Positions 50,789-60,533 of a DNA stretch of 64,000 bases are shown here, piece by piece. The position numbers and the translations under genes were made by a program. Within the stretch, counting starts at the first letter, position 1. Every line of letters starts with the position of its first letter. Origin of the DNA: JBGSQR01 sp964509295 (GTDB taxonomy: Bacteria; Desulfobacterota; Desulfuromonadia; Geobacterales; Pseudopelobacteraceae); assembly GCA_964509295.1 (NCBI GenBank), contig CAZDWS010000011.1:86905-150904 (forward strand). Reading direction: 5' to 3'. The notes beneath the pieces are model-generated. The model was not told the origin of the DNA, searched no databases, and worked only from the letters and a program-made list of their open reading frames with translations.

Positions 50789-51538
50789 ATGCAAATTATT
50801 AAATTACTTTTTTTGACAACTCTGTTTCAATTGTTAATATTTGCAACTATTTCCCAGGCCGGTGAAGTTAACCTGTCCATAGCCGCCAGCCTGAAAGAAA
50901 CCATCAACGAACTTTCCGCTGCTTTCAGCAAAAACCATCCGGGCATCAAGCTGACTAAAAATTATGGCGGGTCCGGCATGCTGGCAAAGCAGGTGGAAAA
51001 CGGTGCTCCGGCCGATATATTTATCTCTGCAAATACGGAATGGATGGATTATCTGAACAATAAAAAACTTATTGATGCCTCATCCGTAAGCATGTTTGCC
51101 TACAACACGCTGGTTTTTGCAGGCAAGGAAGGCAGCAATGTAACGGATATGAGCGGCCTGCAGAAGTTGAATAAAATTGCAATTGGCAGCCCCAAGAGCG
51201 TTCCGGCCGGAGAATACGCAATGGAAGCTTTTAAAAAGGCCGGCATTGACAAACAGCTTGAGAAAAAACTGGTTATGGCACGGGATGTGCGTGAAAGCCT
51301 GATGTATGCCGAACGCGGCGAGGTCGCTGGCGCCTTTGTTTATAAGACTGATGCACTGCAGGCCAAGCAGGCCAAGATTCTTTTTACAGTACCGCAGAAC
51401 CTGTATCCACGGGTCAGCTATCCGACGGCACTGACCGCTAAAGGCGCTAAAAATGCCGATGCCAAGGCGTTTTATAAATTCCTTACCTCGAAAGAGGCAA
51501 AGAACGTTTTGGCTAAATATGGATTTGAGACGAGGTAA
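50789..51538 (+). CDS. modA: Molybdate-binding periplasmic protein ModA
   Basis: A 249-residue substrate-binding protein with a signal peptide (ends TISQAGEV). Family motifs: IAASLKETINELSAAF, YGGSGMLAKQVENGAPADIF, AIGSPKSVPAGEYAMEAF, VRESLMYAERGEVAGAFVYKTDA, YPTALTAKGAKN. Delivers molybdate to ModBC. AAGGAG supports the ATG. Confidence 0.94.
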   Translation: MQIIKLLFLTTLFQLLIFATISQAGEVNLSIAASLKETINELSAAFSKNHPGIKLTKNYGGSGMLAKQVENGAPADIFISANTEWMDYLNNKKLIDASSVSMFAYNTLVFAGKEGSNVTDMSGLQKLNKIAIGSPKSVPAGEYAMEAFKKAGIDKQLEKKLVMARDVRESLMYAERGEVAGAFVYKTDALQAKQAKILFTVPQNLYPRVSYPTALTAKGAKNADAKAFYKFLTSKEAKNVLAKYGFETR

Positions 51539-51706
51539 GTAAGTCAATAAGGCTTAAAGGCTTTTCTCACGCACCAAAAGTAGGCGCCCTTAGGCGACGA
51601 CGCAACGAGAACCTTTAAAAGCCTTTATGCCTGGTTTTAAAACGTTGCGTCGCTGCGTCGTCGCGTGAAATCTGCTTATGTATTTAGTGTTTTAAAACTC
51701 ATTTCC
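51539..51706. repeat. Intergenic inverted repeat between modA and modB
   Basis: About 180 bases holding GCGACGACGCAACG near 51592 and the inverted CGTTGCGTCG-ctGCGTCGTCGCG near 51641-51665. AGGCTTTT/AAAAGCCT pieces lie outside. This looks like a dispersed intergenic repeat or part of a hairpin; it could set different ModA and ModBC levels by processing. Confidence 0.5.
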
Positions 51707-51717
51707 GAGGTAAAAGC

Positions 51718-52404
51718 TTGTTCGACCTGACTTCCACAGACTATGCCGCAATTCTGCTTTCGTTGAAAATAGCGACAGCATCTACCCTGCTGTCACTGCC
51801 TTTTGCATTTGCCATCGCCTGGCTGATGACCTTCCGGCGTTTTCGGGGCATGATCATACTGGATGTGCTGATCAATCTGCCGTTGACCCTGCCGCCGGTG
51901 GTAATCGGCTACCTGTTGCTGATTCTGCTGGGGCAGCATGGTTTTATCGGCAGGCACCTGTTGCAACCGCTGGGGATTGAACTGATCTTCACCTGGAAAG
52001 CGGCGGTGATTGCAACTTCTGTGGTTGGATTCCCGCTAATGGTACGCTCTATCCGAATCGGCATGGAGTCCATCGACCTGCGGTTGATTGATGCCGCACG
52101 TACGTTGGGTGCCGGCTGGCTGGACCGGATGTTTTCGGTGATCATCCCGCTCTCCATGCATGGCCTGCTGGCCGGTTCCGCACTGATGTTCGCCAGGGGC
52201 CTGGGTGAATTCGGGGCAACGATCATCGTGGCGGGCAATATCCCCGGTGTCACCCAGACTATCCCGCTGGCTATCTACGAATATACCAGTTCACCCAGCG
52301 GCGACAGTATCGCCATGACCCTCTGCATGATTTCCATCGCCATCTCAGTCCTGATCCTGCTGCTGCACGAGTATCTGGGCAAGCGCATAAAAGGGGGACA
52401 ATGA
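51718..52404 (+). CDS. modB: Molybdate ABC permease ModB
   Basis: A 228-residue permease with six helices and the EAA-type motif (SIDLRLIDAARTLGAGWLDR). TTG start with GAGG seven bases ahead. One base separates it from modC. Transports molybdate with ModA and ModC. Confidence 0.93.
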   Translation: MFDLTSTDYAAILLSLKIATASTLLSLPFAFAIAWLMTFRRFRGMIILDVLINLPLTLPPVVIGYLLLILLGQHGFIGRHLLQPLGIELIFTWKAAVIATSVVGFPLMVRSIRIGMESIDLRLIDAARTLGAGWLDRMFSVIIPLSMHGLLAGSALMFARGLGEFGATIIVAGNIPGVTQTIPLAIYEYTSSPSGDSIAMTLCMISIAISVLILLLHEYLGKRIKGGQ

Positions 52405-52405
52405 A

Positions 52406-53461
52406 ATGGAACTGAACATCTCCGTTTATAAATCTCTGGGGGCCTTCAAACTGAAGGTCGATGTCAACCTGTCCGGCGATCATACCGGTATCTTTGGTAC
52501 ATCCGGCAGCGGCAAATCCACATTGGTCAACCTGATCTCCGGCCTGCAGCAGCCGGATAAAGGCTGTATAACCCTGAACGGAGAGACCCTTTTTGACAGC
52601 GCACGCGGCATCAATATCCGGGCCGAGCATCGCCGGATCGGCCTGGTTTTTCAGCATTCCCACCTGTTTCCGCATCTTAGCGTCAGAGAAAACCTGCTCT
52701 ACGGATACAAACGGAGTGCGCCAGAATTAAGACGGATCGACTTTAATTCACTGGTTGAAGTTCTACAAATCGGCAACCTGCTTGAAAGAGGCGTTGACCT
52801 GCTCTCCGGCGGAGAAAAACAACGGGTCGCCATCGGCAGGGCCGTGCTGTCCAACCCTCGCCTGCTGCTGCTGGACGAGCCGCTTTCCGCGCTGGACGAC
52901 AACCTGCGATTCCAGATCATCAAATATCTGAAACTGGTCTGCCACAGCTTCAGCATACCGTATCTGTTCATCTCCCACTCCATGCTGGAAATGCAGCTGA
53001 TGACCGACTATGTCCTCAGTTTGTCCCATGGCGGTGTTGTGGGACTGACCAGCACCCAGGATCTGGCGCGATTACAGATGGGTATTTCCACCGCAGGCTA
53101 CCGCAACATACTTACCCTGGCAGATCCGTCCAGAATCAACGGCCTGAACCACTACAACTGGGGCGGAACCGAACTGGTAATATCTCCGGGGAATGCACAA
53201 AATGAGAACACTTTTGAATTATCATCAAATGATATTATTCTGATGAAACAACACCCGGAATTCATCAGCGCCAGAAACCTGATCAAAGCCAGAGTATCAT
53301 CAATATTTGAGGTTGGGCACAAGGTGGGGATTGAACTGGCTGTCGGTGAAGAAAGAATGGTGGCAACTGTGGTAAAAGAAGCGGCAAACGAACTCGCTGT
53401 AGAAACCGGCAGCGAGCTGTTTGCCGTTATCAAGGCTTCGGCTTTCAGGATGCTTGGATAG
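52406..53461 (+). CDS. modC: Molybdate ABC ATPase ModC
   Basis: A 351-residue ATPase: Walker A GTSGSGKST, Q loop VFQHSHLFPHL, signature LSGGEKQRVAIGRA, Walker B LLLLDEPLSALDD, switch His FISHSML. The last ~70 residues form a Mop/TOBE domain (SARNLIKARVSSIFEVGHKV, LFAVIKASAFRML) that can sense molybdate and inhibit transport. Confidence 0.95.
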   Translation: MELNISVYKSLGAFKLKVDVNLSGDHTGIFGTSGSGKSTLVNLISGLQQPDKGCITLNGETLFDSARGINIRAEHRRIGLVFQHSHLFPHLSVRENLLYGYKRSAPELRRIDFNSLVEVLQIGNLLERGVDLLSGGEKQRVAIGRAVLSNPRLLLLDEPLSALDDNLRFQIIKYLKLVCHSFSIPYLFISHSMLEMQLMTDYVLSLSHGGVVGLTSTQDLARLQMGISTAGYRNILTLADPSRINGLNHYNWGGTELVISPGNAQNENTFELSSNDIILMKQHPEFISARNLIKARVSSIFEVGHKVGIELAVGEERMVATVVKEAANELAVETGSELFAVIKASAFRMLG

Positions 53462-53495
53462 TCATTTATCTATCTTACATTCAAAATGACATCTT

Positions 53496-53535
53496 AGACC
53501 TGCGAGGTTTTAAAAACCTCGCAGGTCTGTCTTTC
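53496..53535. terminator. Bidirectional terminator after modC
   Basis: Stem AGACCTGCGAGGTTTT / AAAACCTCGCAGGTCT around a single unpaired base, followed by GTCTTTC. Separates modC from the convergent ADP-ribosylglycohydrolase gene. Confidence 0.8.
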
Positions 53536-53545
53536 TAATCAAAAA

Positions 53546-54628
53546 TTACTCCATTTTCACTTGTTCTGCCAGTTCCTGAGCCAGCCGGCAGAGTCCGGCA
53601 GAATCCTCCAGCCCGTCTACAAATCTTTCCGGAATTCCTGACAATCCGACCTGGGCACCCACAAGCGTACCGGTCAGCATGGCGCGAGCCATGTTCTGTC
53701 CGCCGCCGTTGATGGCGTGCAGCACGGCTGATTCAAAATCGTCGCGGAAACGCGCCGCCAGATAGTAGGCAGACGGTAGAATATGGTAGATAGCACATGG
53801 CATGCCGTAAACCAGCGACACTTTCCAGGCCGGTTCGATGTGGATGTCCGGATCTACGGCAGCGGCAGCCATGAACGATGGTGAAAGCAGCGCATCCGGT
53901 GAAGCGAAACGACCAGCCCTGGGCGGGTCAGGGTCACCCGGTTTTGGAGGCTGCAGATTATCACTGGTTATGGCATGGAACGGCAGCTCACCGCTCTTGA
54001 CCAGTTTCATCAGTTTGGTCGACAGTTTTTCGTCCAGTTTATGTCCTTGAACCAGCATACCCAGCACAGCACCATAAGCAACTGTCATGGACACAACCGT
54101 ATCATCAATCTGGGTCAGGACCGTATTGCCGGTGACCGCTTCCGCCAGATTGTGAGGTTCCAGGGCATAGCGCACAGCCAGAGCCAGGGTCCGCTCGATC
54201 GCCTCCGTATCATCCGCATGTCCGCCGGTCTTTCCCCAGGGTATTTTCTGCACTACCCTCTGACGCCATAGTTCACGAATCGACTGGCTGGTATAGCCGC
54301 CCGGCCCGTTGACCGGAGTACCGTCCAGCAGCGGAAACAGATTCTGATCAATCCTGCGACAGAAATCCTCCTGATCATAGCCGCCTTTTTCAACTAGCGA
54401 TTCCAGTGTCATTCTGAGGATGATACCGGCCTGGGAAAGCTGTCCCGCCTTCAGGCCGGAGTGATAACGGCCCGGCTTCGGATCAGTATAGCCGGTAATC
54501 CAGGTTCCGTAATCACGGTGCAGCTCATCCAAGTCATAATACCAGTGCGGTCCAAGCCCGAGCGCATCACCGATGAAAGCACCCATAACGGCTCCGGCTG
54601 CGCGATCCTGTATCGTTGTCGTTGACAT
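53546..54628 (-). CDS. ADP-ribosylglycohydrolase family protein
   Basis: A 360-residue member of the ARH/DraG fold. Metal-binding motifs: GAFIGDALGLG near the start, GGHADDTEAIERT, and QIDDTVVSM; the C-terminal part has NGGGQNMARAMLTGTLVGAQ. Such enzymes remove ADP-ribose from proteins or small molecules. DraG, which reactivates nitrogenase, belongs here, but no nif gene is present. GGAGG supports the ATG. Convergent with the mod operon. Confidence 0.85.
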   Translation of the reverse strand: MSTTTIQDRAAGAVMGAFIGDALGLGPHWYYDLDELHRDYGTWITGYTDPKPGRYHSGLKAGQLSQAGIILRMTLESLVEKGGYDQEDFCRRIDQNLFPLLDGTPVNGPGGYTSQSIRELWRQRVVQKIPWGKTGGHADDTEAIERTLALAVRYALEPHNLAEAVTGNTVLTQIDDTVVSMTVAYGAVLGMLVQGHKLDEKLSTKLMKLVKSGELPFHAITSDNLQPPKPGDPDPPRAGRFASPDALLSPSFMAAAAVDPDIHIEPAWKVSLVYGMPCAIYHILPSAYYLAARFRDDFESAVLHAINGGGQNMARAMLTGTLVGAQVGLSGIPERFVDGLEDSAGLCRLAQELAEQVKME

Positions 54629-54718
54629 GTTGCCCCTCCTTTAATCAGTTTTCAGTTAAGCATACCGCACCAAGAGACTGATTCAAGAGAACAAGTACCA
54701 AAAAGAACATTGAGGCGC

Positions 54719-55972
54719 TTAGGGAAAAGCCGCCGGTTTGATCTCTTCTTCTGTTTCCCCTGCCGGAAGAATCAGATTCAACAAAACGGCCAGCACACCG
54801 CAGAGACTGATTCCCTGCATGCTGAAACTGCCGATGGTAACACCCAGCCCACCGATACCGGTAACCAGTGTGACCGACACCAGGCAGAGATTGCGCGGCT
54901 TCATCAGATCAACCTTGCCTTCCATGATGGTTTTCAGGCCGATTCCGGCAATGGAACCGAACAACAGGATCATGATGCCACCCATGACCGGCATGGGGAT
55001 TGTCTGCAGAAAAGCGCCGAACTTGCCAACAAAAGCCATCAGAATGGCAAAACAGGCCGCCCAGGTCATGACAACCGGATTATAGTTACGGGTCAGCATA
55101 ACAGCACCGGTAACTTCGCCATAGGTAGTAACCGGTGGTCCGCCGAAAAGTCCGGCAACAGTTACGGCCAGGCCGTCGCCAAACAATGTGCGGTGCAGGC
55201 CCGGTTTCTCTGTGTAATCCTTGCCGACAACCGAACCGATGGCCAAAATACCGCCCACGTGCTCAACAATCGGGGCAATTGCAACCGGGATCATGAACAG
55301 GATCGCCGCCAGATTAAATTCCGGACGGCCAAAATCCGGGATCGCCAGCCAGGGTGCGTTGGCAACCTTGCTGAAGTCCACCAGTCCCAAAAAGATTGAA
55401 ACTACGTAACCGACCGAAACACCCACCAGAATCGGCACCAGCTTGAGCAGGCCACGGGCGTGAATGGCGGTCAGCATTGTGGCAACCAGCGATATGGCAG
55501 CCACACTCAGAGCAGTACCGTAGGGCACAACCTGCGCATCACCGGCCTTACCGGTTGCCATACTTACAGCAACCTGAGCCAGACCAAGGCCGATAACCAT
55601 AACAACCGGTCCGATTACAACCGGCGGCAGTATACGATGAATAAAACCGACTCCGCGCCACTTGACCAGCACTGCGGCAACATAATAAAAAAAACTGGCT
55701 GCAGCCAAAGCGCCAAAAGTAGCCGGCATGCCCCAGGTCTTGGCCGAATAGATCACCGGACCGATAAACGCAAAAGAGGATCCAAGGTAAATCGGCACCT
55801 GCTGTTTGGTGCAGACCTGAAATATCAAGGTGCCGATACCGGCGCCCAGCAGGGCCAGGCTGGGATTAAGGCCGGTCAGCAGCGGAACCAGTACAGTAGC
55901 GCCGAAAGCGACAAATAGAATCTGTGCACCGGAAAGGGCTGTGCGCCAGACCGGTTCTTTATGTTTTGACAT
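54719..55972 (-). CDS. uraA: Uracil permease (NAT/NCS2 family)
   Basis: A 417-residue uracil-proton symporter with about 14 helices. Family motifs: VPIYLGSSFAFIGPVI, VEHVGGILAIGSVVGKD, and TTYGEVTGAVMLTRNYNP near the substrate site. It follows upp on the same strand, with a REP-like repeat between, so the two form a uracil salvage unit. GAGGAG precedes the start. Confidence 0.92.
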   Translation of the reverse strand: MSKHKEPVWRTALSGAQILFVAFGATVLVPLLTGLNPSLALLGAGIGTLIFQVCTKQQVPIYLGSSFAFIGPVIYSAKTWGMPATFGALAAASFFYYVAAVLVKWRGVGFIHRILPPVVIGPVVMVIGLGLAQVAVSMATGKAGDAQVVPYGTALSVAAISLVATMLTAIHARGLLKLVPILVGVSVGYVVSIFLGLVDFSKVANAPWLAIPDFGRPEFNLAAILFMIPVAIAPIVEHVGGILAIGSVVGKDYTEKPGLHRTLFGDGLAVTVAGLFGGPPVTTYGEVTGAVMLTRNYNPVVMTWAACFAILMAFVGKFGAFLQTIPMPVMGGIMILLFGSIAGIGLKTIMEGKVDLMKPRNLCLVSVTLVTGIGGLGVTIGSFSMQGISLCGVLAVLLNLILPAGETEEEIKPAAFP

Positions 55973-56048
55973 AGATGTGGTCTCCTCTTAAGGTAAACAT
56001 ACAAAAAAACCTGACTAAAATCAATTTCAGCTATGGGTATTTAGCAGT

Positions 56049-56157
56049 CCCCTCTCCATGAGGGAGAGGGTCAGGGTGAGGCGGCAGAGGTGGATTTTTA
56101 TGGCACTGCTGCCCCCTCATCCGGCCTTCGGCCACCTTCTCCCTCAGGGAGAAGGGA
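56049..56157. repeat. REP/BIME-like palindromic repeat between upp and uraA
   Basis: Two facing hairpins: CTCTCCATGAGGGAGAG at the left and TTCTCCCTCAGGGAGAA at the right, with an outer GGCAG / CTGCC pair and the phrase CATCCGGCCTTCGGCCACC inside. This is a common dispersed intergenic repeat in Proteobacteria and may modulate mRNA ends. Confidence 0.75.
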
Positions 56158-56191
56158 TTGATACTAATCAGGCAAAATAACTGTATTAAAC

Positions 56192-56818
56192 TTATTTCGT
56201 CCCGAAGATCTTATCTCCGGCATCGCCCAGGCCAGGCAGAATATAACCGACTTCGTTAAGGCGCTCGTCAATGGATGCAACAAAGATGTCCACATCCGGG
56301 TGCAGTGCAGTCACCTTGTTCAGTCCTTCCGGTACTGCAACCAGGAAAAGTCCCTTGATATGCTTGCAACCGGCTTTTTTCAGCATCTCAATTGTTGCAA
56401 TCAACGAACCGCCCGTAGCCAGCATCGGGTCAATAATCAGGGCGGTACGCTCTTCCATCTCACCTGCAAGTTTTTCATAATAGGCAACCGGCTCTAGCGT
56501 TTCCTCATTGCGATAAAGTCCAACCACACTGACCTTGGCGCTGGGAATCATATCCAGAACACCGTTCATCATACCCAGACCGGCACGCAAAATCGGCACT
56601 ACAGTAATCTTCTTACCCTTGATCTGCTGAACCTCAACAGGTCCGGCCCAGCCCTGGATCGTAATGGTCTCGGTAACAATATCCTTGGTTGCTTCGTAGG
56701 TCAGTAACCGGCCTATTTCCGAGGCTAGCTCACGGAACTGTTTAGTGCTCAGGTCAGCCTTGCGCATCAGGCCTATCTTGTGTTGAATCAGAGGGTGTTT
56801 GACTTCGTATACCGCCAT
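56192..56818 (-). CDS. upp: Uracil phosphoribosyltransferase
   Basis: A 208-residue enzyme making UMP from uracil and PRPP. Motifs: VTETITIQGWAGP, VVPILRAGLGMM, PRPP loop ALIIDPMLATGGSLIA, and VASIDERLNEVGYILPGLGD. Length is typical. GGAG precedes the start. With uraA forms uracil uptake and salvage. Confidence 0.96.
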   Translation of the reverse strand: MAVYEVKHPLIQHKIGLMRKADLSTKQFRELASEIGRLLTYEATKDIVTETITIQGWAGPVEVQQIKGKKITVVPILRAGLGMMNGVLDMIPSAKVSVVGLYRNEETLEPVAYYEKLAGEMEERTALIIDPMLATGGSLIATIEMLKKAGCKHIKGLFLVAVPEGLNKVTALHPDVDIFVASIDERLNEVGYILPGLGDAGDKIFGTK

Positions 56819-57044
56819 GTCCGGGCTCCTTTAATGATAATTTTTCTCTTGGGCGAAGTGAAGATACAGGGCAATAACTACAAGGTCAAGCGTTTGAAAC
56901 AGAGGATTGTTTTTTTGGGATTACGGTGAGATAACACGACAGGCAGAACGCTCAGCTAAAGTTTACAATACCTGACAATGCATGTATTGTTAGAAGTATA
57001 ATGACCATGGTAACAGATCGTTTTACAACTAATAGGGAGGCCAA

Positions 57045-57527
57045 ATGAAACTGTATTTCCATCAAACCGCTATCGGGAAAATAGGCATTGCAGAAGATAA
57101 TGGTTTTATCACCAATCTTTTTTTTGAAGATGACAATATTCCATCAGAGGCTGAAATCGCTGAAACCGATCTTATTAAAGATGCTTTTCACCAACTGGAA
57201 GATTACCTTAGCGGCAGTCTGAAAGAATTTTCCCTGCCACTGGCAACCTGCGGGACCGATTTCATGTTAAAAACCTGGCAGGCCCTTCGTGACATCCCAT
57301 ACGGGAAAACGGCCAGTTACAAAGACATTGCCATTAAAATCAACAACCCAAAAGCGGTTCGGGCTGTGGGCATGGCAAATAACAGGAACCCGATTCCGAT
57401 CTTTATTCCCTGCCACAGGGTCATCGGAGCGAACGGGAAACTGGTTGGTTATGGCGGCGGACTGGAGATTAAGGAAAAACTCTTGAGTATTGAAAAAGAA
57501 AAAGGAACCCCGAAGGATTCCTTTTAA
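57045..57527 (+). CDS. ogt: Methylated-DNA-protein cysteine methyltransferase
   Basis: A 160-residue repair protein that takes methyl groups from O6-methylguanine. Helix-turn-helix region (YKDIAIKINNPKAVRAVGMA), active site IFIPCHRVIGANGKLVGYGG with the acceptor Cys in PCHRV. An ADA-type regulatory domain is absent, so it is Ogt-like. AGGGAGG supports the ATG. The last codons form part of its terminator. Confidence 0.93.
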   Translation: MKLYFHQTAIGKIGIAEDNGFITNLFFEDDNIPSEAEIAETDLIKDAFHQLEDYLSGSLKEFSLPLATCGTDFMLKTWQALRDIPYGKTASYKDIAIKINNPKAVRAVGMANNRNPIPIFIPCHRVIGANGKLVGYGGGLEIKEKLLSIEKEKGTPKDSF

Positions 57528-57528
57528 A
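57500..57528 (+). terminator. Terminator overlapping the end of ogt
   Basis: Stem AAAAGGAA / TTCCTTTT with inner CC-GG pairs around CGAA, ending in TTTTAA. It includes the final codons of the gene. Confidence 0.6.
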
Positions 57529-57555
57529 GATATATTCATATTGAAGCAAGTATTA

Positions 57556-59613
57556 CTACAGCTTGAATCTTTGCACCAGCCTCTTCAATGTTTCCGCATT
57601 TCCACTCAGCTGGGTTGCTGCAGCTGCCGACTCATGTGACCCTTGTGAGGTGTGCTGAACAGCCTCATTAATCTGATGCATATTGCTGGAAATTTCTCCG
57701 GTAGTGGCGGTCTGTTCTTCCGCAGCAGTGGCAATCTGGTTTACCTGCATGGACACATCATTAACCTGTTGCAGAATGTCCCGCAGGGCTTCACCGGAAC
57801 GGGCAGCTTCCACCGTTCCTTCTTCAACCTGCTGGACCCCTTCTTCCATGGCAGTAACCGCTCCTTTTGTTTCCCGCTGAATCGCTTTGATCATCTCGCC
57901 AATCTCACGCGTAGCATTGGTAGTCCTCTCTGCAAGCGCACGCACTTCATCAGCAACAACTGCAAATCCGCGCCCCTGCTCGCCTGCACGGGCCGCCTCA
58001 ATGGCTGCATTCAAAGCCAGCAGATTGGTCTGGTCGGCAATATCTTCAATAGTGCCGATGATTTCACCGATCTGGTCACTGCGAGCTCCCAGACTTTCAA
58101 CTGTTTTAGCTGTTTGCTGAACCTTATGGGCAATCTCCCCCATAACCACAATCGTATGCTTAACGACATCTTCACCATTATGTGCTGATTCGGAGGCACG
58201 TTGGGCACCTTCGGCGGCCAACTGGCAGTTCAGGGCAATATTCTCCGAGGTTGCAGACATTTCCTCACCGGATGTGGCAACAGTACTAACCTGGGCAACC
58301 ACCTCTTCTGCACCTGTCGCAATCCGTTCAGCACTTGATTTTACCTGTACCGCAGCTGCAGCGACCTCTTCTGCAGAGCGGTTAATTGATTCAATCAGAC
58401 AACGTAGCTCATAGGCCATATGCTGAACCCCATTTGACAGCAGAACAACCTCGTCGTCAGCTCTTGGACCGCTTGGATCAACAGCAACGATGCCCCTGAA
58501 ATCTCCTGAAGCCAGTAGATTGGTTTTTCCCAGCAATGTATTAAGTGGATCCGAAATCCAGCGGCGCACCATAAATACAAAAACAATTATCAGCACCACA
58601 AGAACAACCGCAGTTGCCCCTATCATGGCATTACGGAGCAGAGGCCCTTCAGGATTCAACTCATCCATTGAGGCACCGGCCACGACAACCCAGTTCCACT
58701 CCTTGAGGTGACGATAGACCACAGTTTTTTCTTTGGCCGAGGTTTGTCCGGACGCCTTGTCGATCCAGTTGTAGCGGGTAACACCATCCTTCTTCTTAAC
58801 AACCTCCTCCAGAAACTCACGACCATCGGCGTCCTTGATGCCGATGGAACTCTTTCCGCCGAGTGTGGGGTGAATCTGAAAAAGACCTTTCTGTGCACCT
58901 TCATTTGCGTCAATTGCGTAAACATAACCGGTATTGCCGAATTTGACTTTGAGAATTTTATCTTTCAACGCCTTGAGACTGTCTGAAAATTCCATGGCGA
59001 TTCCTAGTACCGCGATTACCTTGCCACTGTTGTCTTTGATCGGCTCGTATTTAGCCATATAATCTTTTCCAAACAGTGTGGCCTTGCCAACATACTCCTC
59101 GCCTTTCAAAAGTTTTTGATACCCAGGGTGAGTTCTATCCAGAACTGCTCCAACAGTTCGGCTGCCATCTTCCTTTTTGATTGAAGTTGAAACCCTTACA
59201 AAGTCCTCTCCGGAGCGAACAAAAATCGCACTAACCGCTTTAGTCACACTGGTAAAACGATCAACCAGCTCGGTATTATGATTAATCACTGTTGAGCCTG
59301 CAGTTAACGTAGGCGCGGACTTCTCACCGACAGTCACCATTTTTTGCTCATTCAGAGAAAAACCGCCCGAAAAATAAGTGCGAAAGACACTGGAGAGTTT
59401 ACCGGCACTATCGACAAGCGCAGAATCAAAAGACGACATGGAATTCATCACCAGCTCTACTTGCTGGGCCAGCTCTTTTTCCGTACGTTGCACCAGGCGT
59501 TTTTGAATAAACGAAGTCAACGTAACCGTAAAGACAGCCATGACAACCAAAACCGTAATGGTCTGAACAATCGACAACCTTTTAATAATAGACATTTTAG
59601 CCAGCTTATTCAC
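57556..59613 (-). CDS. Methyl-accepting chemotaxis protein with Cache sensor domain
   Basis: About 685 residues from a GTG start with GGGAG seven bases ahead; longer frames lack a ribosome site. Helix 1 (IVQTITVLVVMAVFTVTL), a Cache_3-Cache_2 type periplasmic domain (AIFVRSGEDFVRVSTSI, GKATLFGKDYMAKYEPI), helix 2 (AMIGATAVVLVVLIIVFVFM), HAMP, and the signalling domain with NLLALNAAIEAARAGEQGRG. Signals to CheA/CheW encoded elsewhere. Ligand unknown. Confidence 0.93.
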   Translation of the reverse strand: MNKLAKMSIIKRLSIVQTITVLVVMAVFTVTLTSFIQKRLVQRTEKELAQQVELVMNSMSSFDSALVDSAGKLSSVFRTYFSGGFSLNEQKMVTVGEKSAPTLTAGSTVINHNTELVDRFTSVTKAVSAIFVRSGEDFVRVSTSIKKEDGSRTVGAVLDRTHPGYQKLLKGEEYVGKATLFGKDYMAKYEPIKDNSGKVIAVLGIAMEFSDSLKALKDKILKVKFGNTGYVYAIDANEGAQKGLFQIHPTLGGKSSIGIKDADGREFLEEVVKKKDGVTRYNWIDKASGQTSAKEKTVVYRHLKEWNWVVVAGASMDELNPEGPLLRNAMIGATAVVLVVLIIVFVFMVRRWISDPLNTLLGKTNLLASGDFRGIVAVDPSGPRADDEVVLLSNGVQHMAYELRCLIESINRSAEEVAAAAVQVKSSAERIATGAEEVVAQVSTVATSGEEMSATSENIALNCQLAAEGAQRASESAHNGEDVVKHTIVVMGEIAHKVQQTAKTVESLGARSDQIGEIIGTIEDIADQTNLLALNAAIEAARAGEQGRGFAVVADEVRALAERTTNATREIGEMIKAIQRETKGAVTAMEEGVQQVEEGTVEAARSGEALRDILQQVNDVSMQVNQIATAAEEQTATTGEISSNMHQINEAVQHTSQGSHESAAAATQLSGNAETLKRLVQRFKL

Positions 59614-59864
59614 GAATATCTCCCTTTTAATGCATAAAATAAAATCAATTAGTATATCTGTTATTATGCCGGACAATTAAATCCGCAGCTAATTGACATG
59701 ACAGTTAAGCAATATGATCAACAATATATAAATAAAACTTATGTAAATCTGTATTACAACTTGGAGACTAACAGATTACAGCAAGAACAAAACTCAGGGA
59801 TTACAGAAGAAGTAGTTACGAATAACCTTAAGAGTGGATAGGGGAATGGATTATACCTTGCTTA

Positions 59865-60518
59865 CTACTGGTTAATTGAGACGATGCCCTTGCATATCGC
59901 ATATCTGGTCAACTCCGCGACATTATGCAGATCAAGCTTTATCATTACATTCTTTCGTTGGGCCTCAACGGTTTTAATGCTCACAGAAAAAGCAAAAGCT
60001 ATTTCCTTGGTATTCCTGCCCTCGGCAATAAGCCTGAGCACTTCCAACTCGCGCTTGGAAAGCGTAGACATTGCAGGTGTTGCTTCTTCTGCATTATTTT
60101 TTGTATAGCCTTTGATAACAATATCGGTAATTTTTTTACACAAGTAGGACTGCCCATCTGCAACGATTCTGATTGCCCTGACCAGATCTTCGGCGGCACA
60201 ATCCTTCAACAGATATCCTTTAACGCCCGCTTTAAGACTTTCTAAGACGCAATTTTCATCAGCAACCATTGACAGTACGAGTATCTTGATATCCGGACGA
60301 GCCTCTACCATATGCCTCGCGGCCTCTATTCCCCCCATAACCGGCATGGTCAGGTCCATTACAACAACATCTGGAAGACAATCCTTTGCTTTCAGAATTG
60401 CTTCCTTGCCATCTGACGCCTCTGCAACCACTACCACATCAGTGGCTTTAGACAGCAGTAATTTCAACCCTTCCCTCATTATCAGATGATCGTCAACCAG
60501 CAGCACACTGATACTCAT
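59865..60518 (-). CDS. NarL/FixJ-family response regulator
   Basis: A 217-residue regulator: receiver with phosphoacceptor in VVVMDLTMPVMGG, and LuxR-type helix-turn-helix (LSKRELEVLRLIAEGRNTKE, FSVSIKTVEAQRKNVMIKL). GGAGG supports the ATG. It lies 15 bases after the HisKA_3 kinase gene, with which it forms a pair. Targets unknown. Confidence 0.93.
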   Translation of the reverse strand: MSISVLLVDDHLIMREGLKLLLSKATDVVVVAEASDGKEAILKAKDCLPDVVVMDLTMPVMGGIEAARHMVEARPDIKILVLSMVADENCVLESLKAGVKGYLLKDCAAEDLVRAIRIVADGQSYLCKKITDIVIKGYTKNNAEEATPAMSTLSKRELEVLRLIAEGRNTKEIAFAFSVSIKTVEAQRKNVMIKLDLHNVAELTRYAICKGIVSINQ

Positions 60519-60533
60519 AAAACCTCCAAACTG

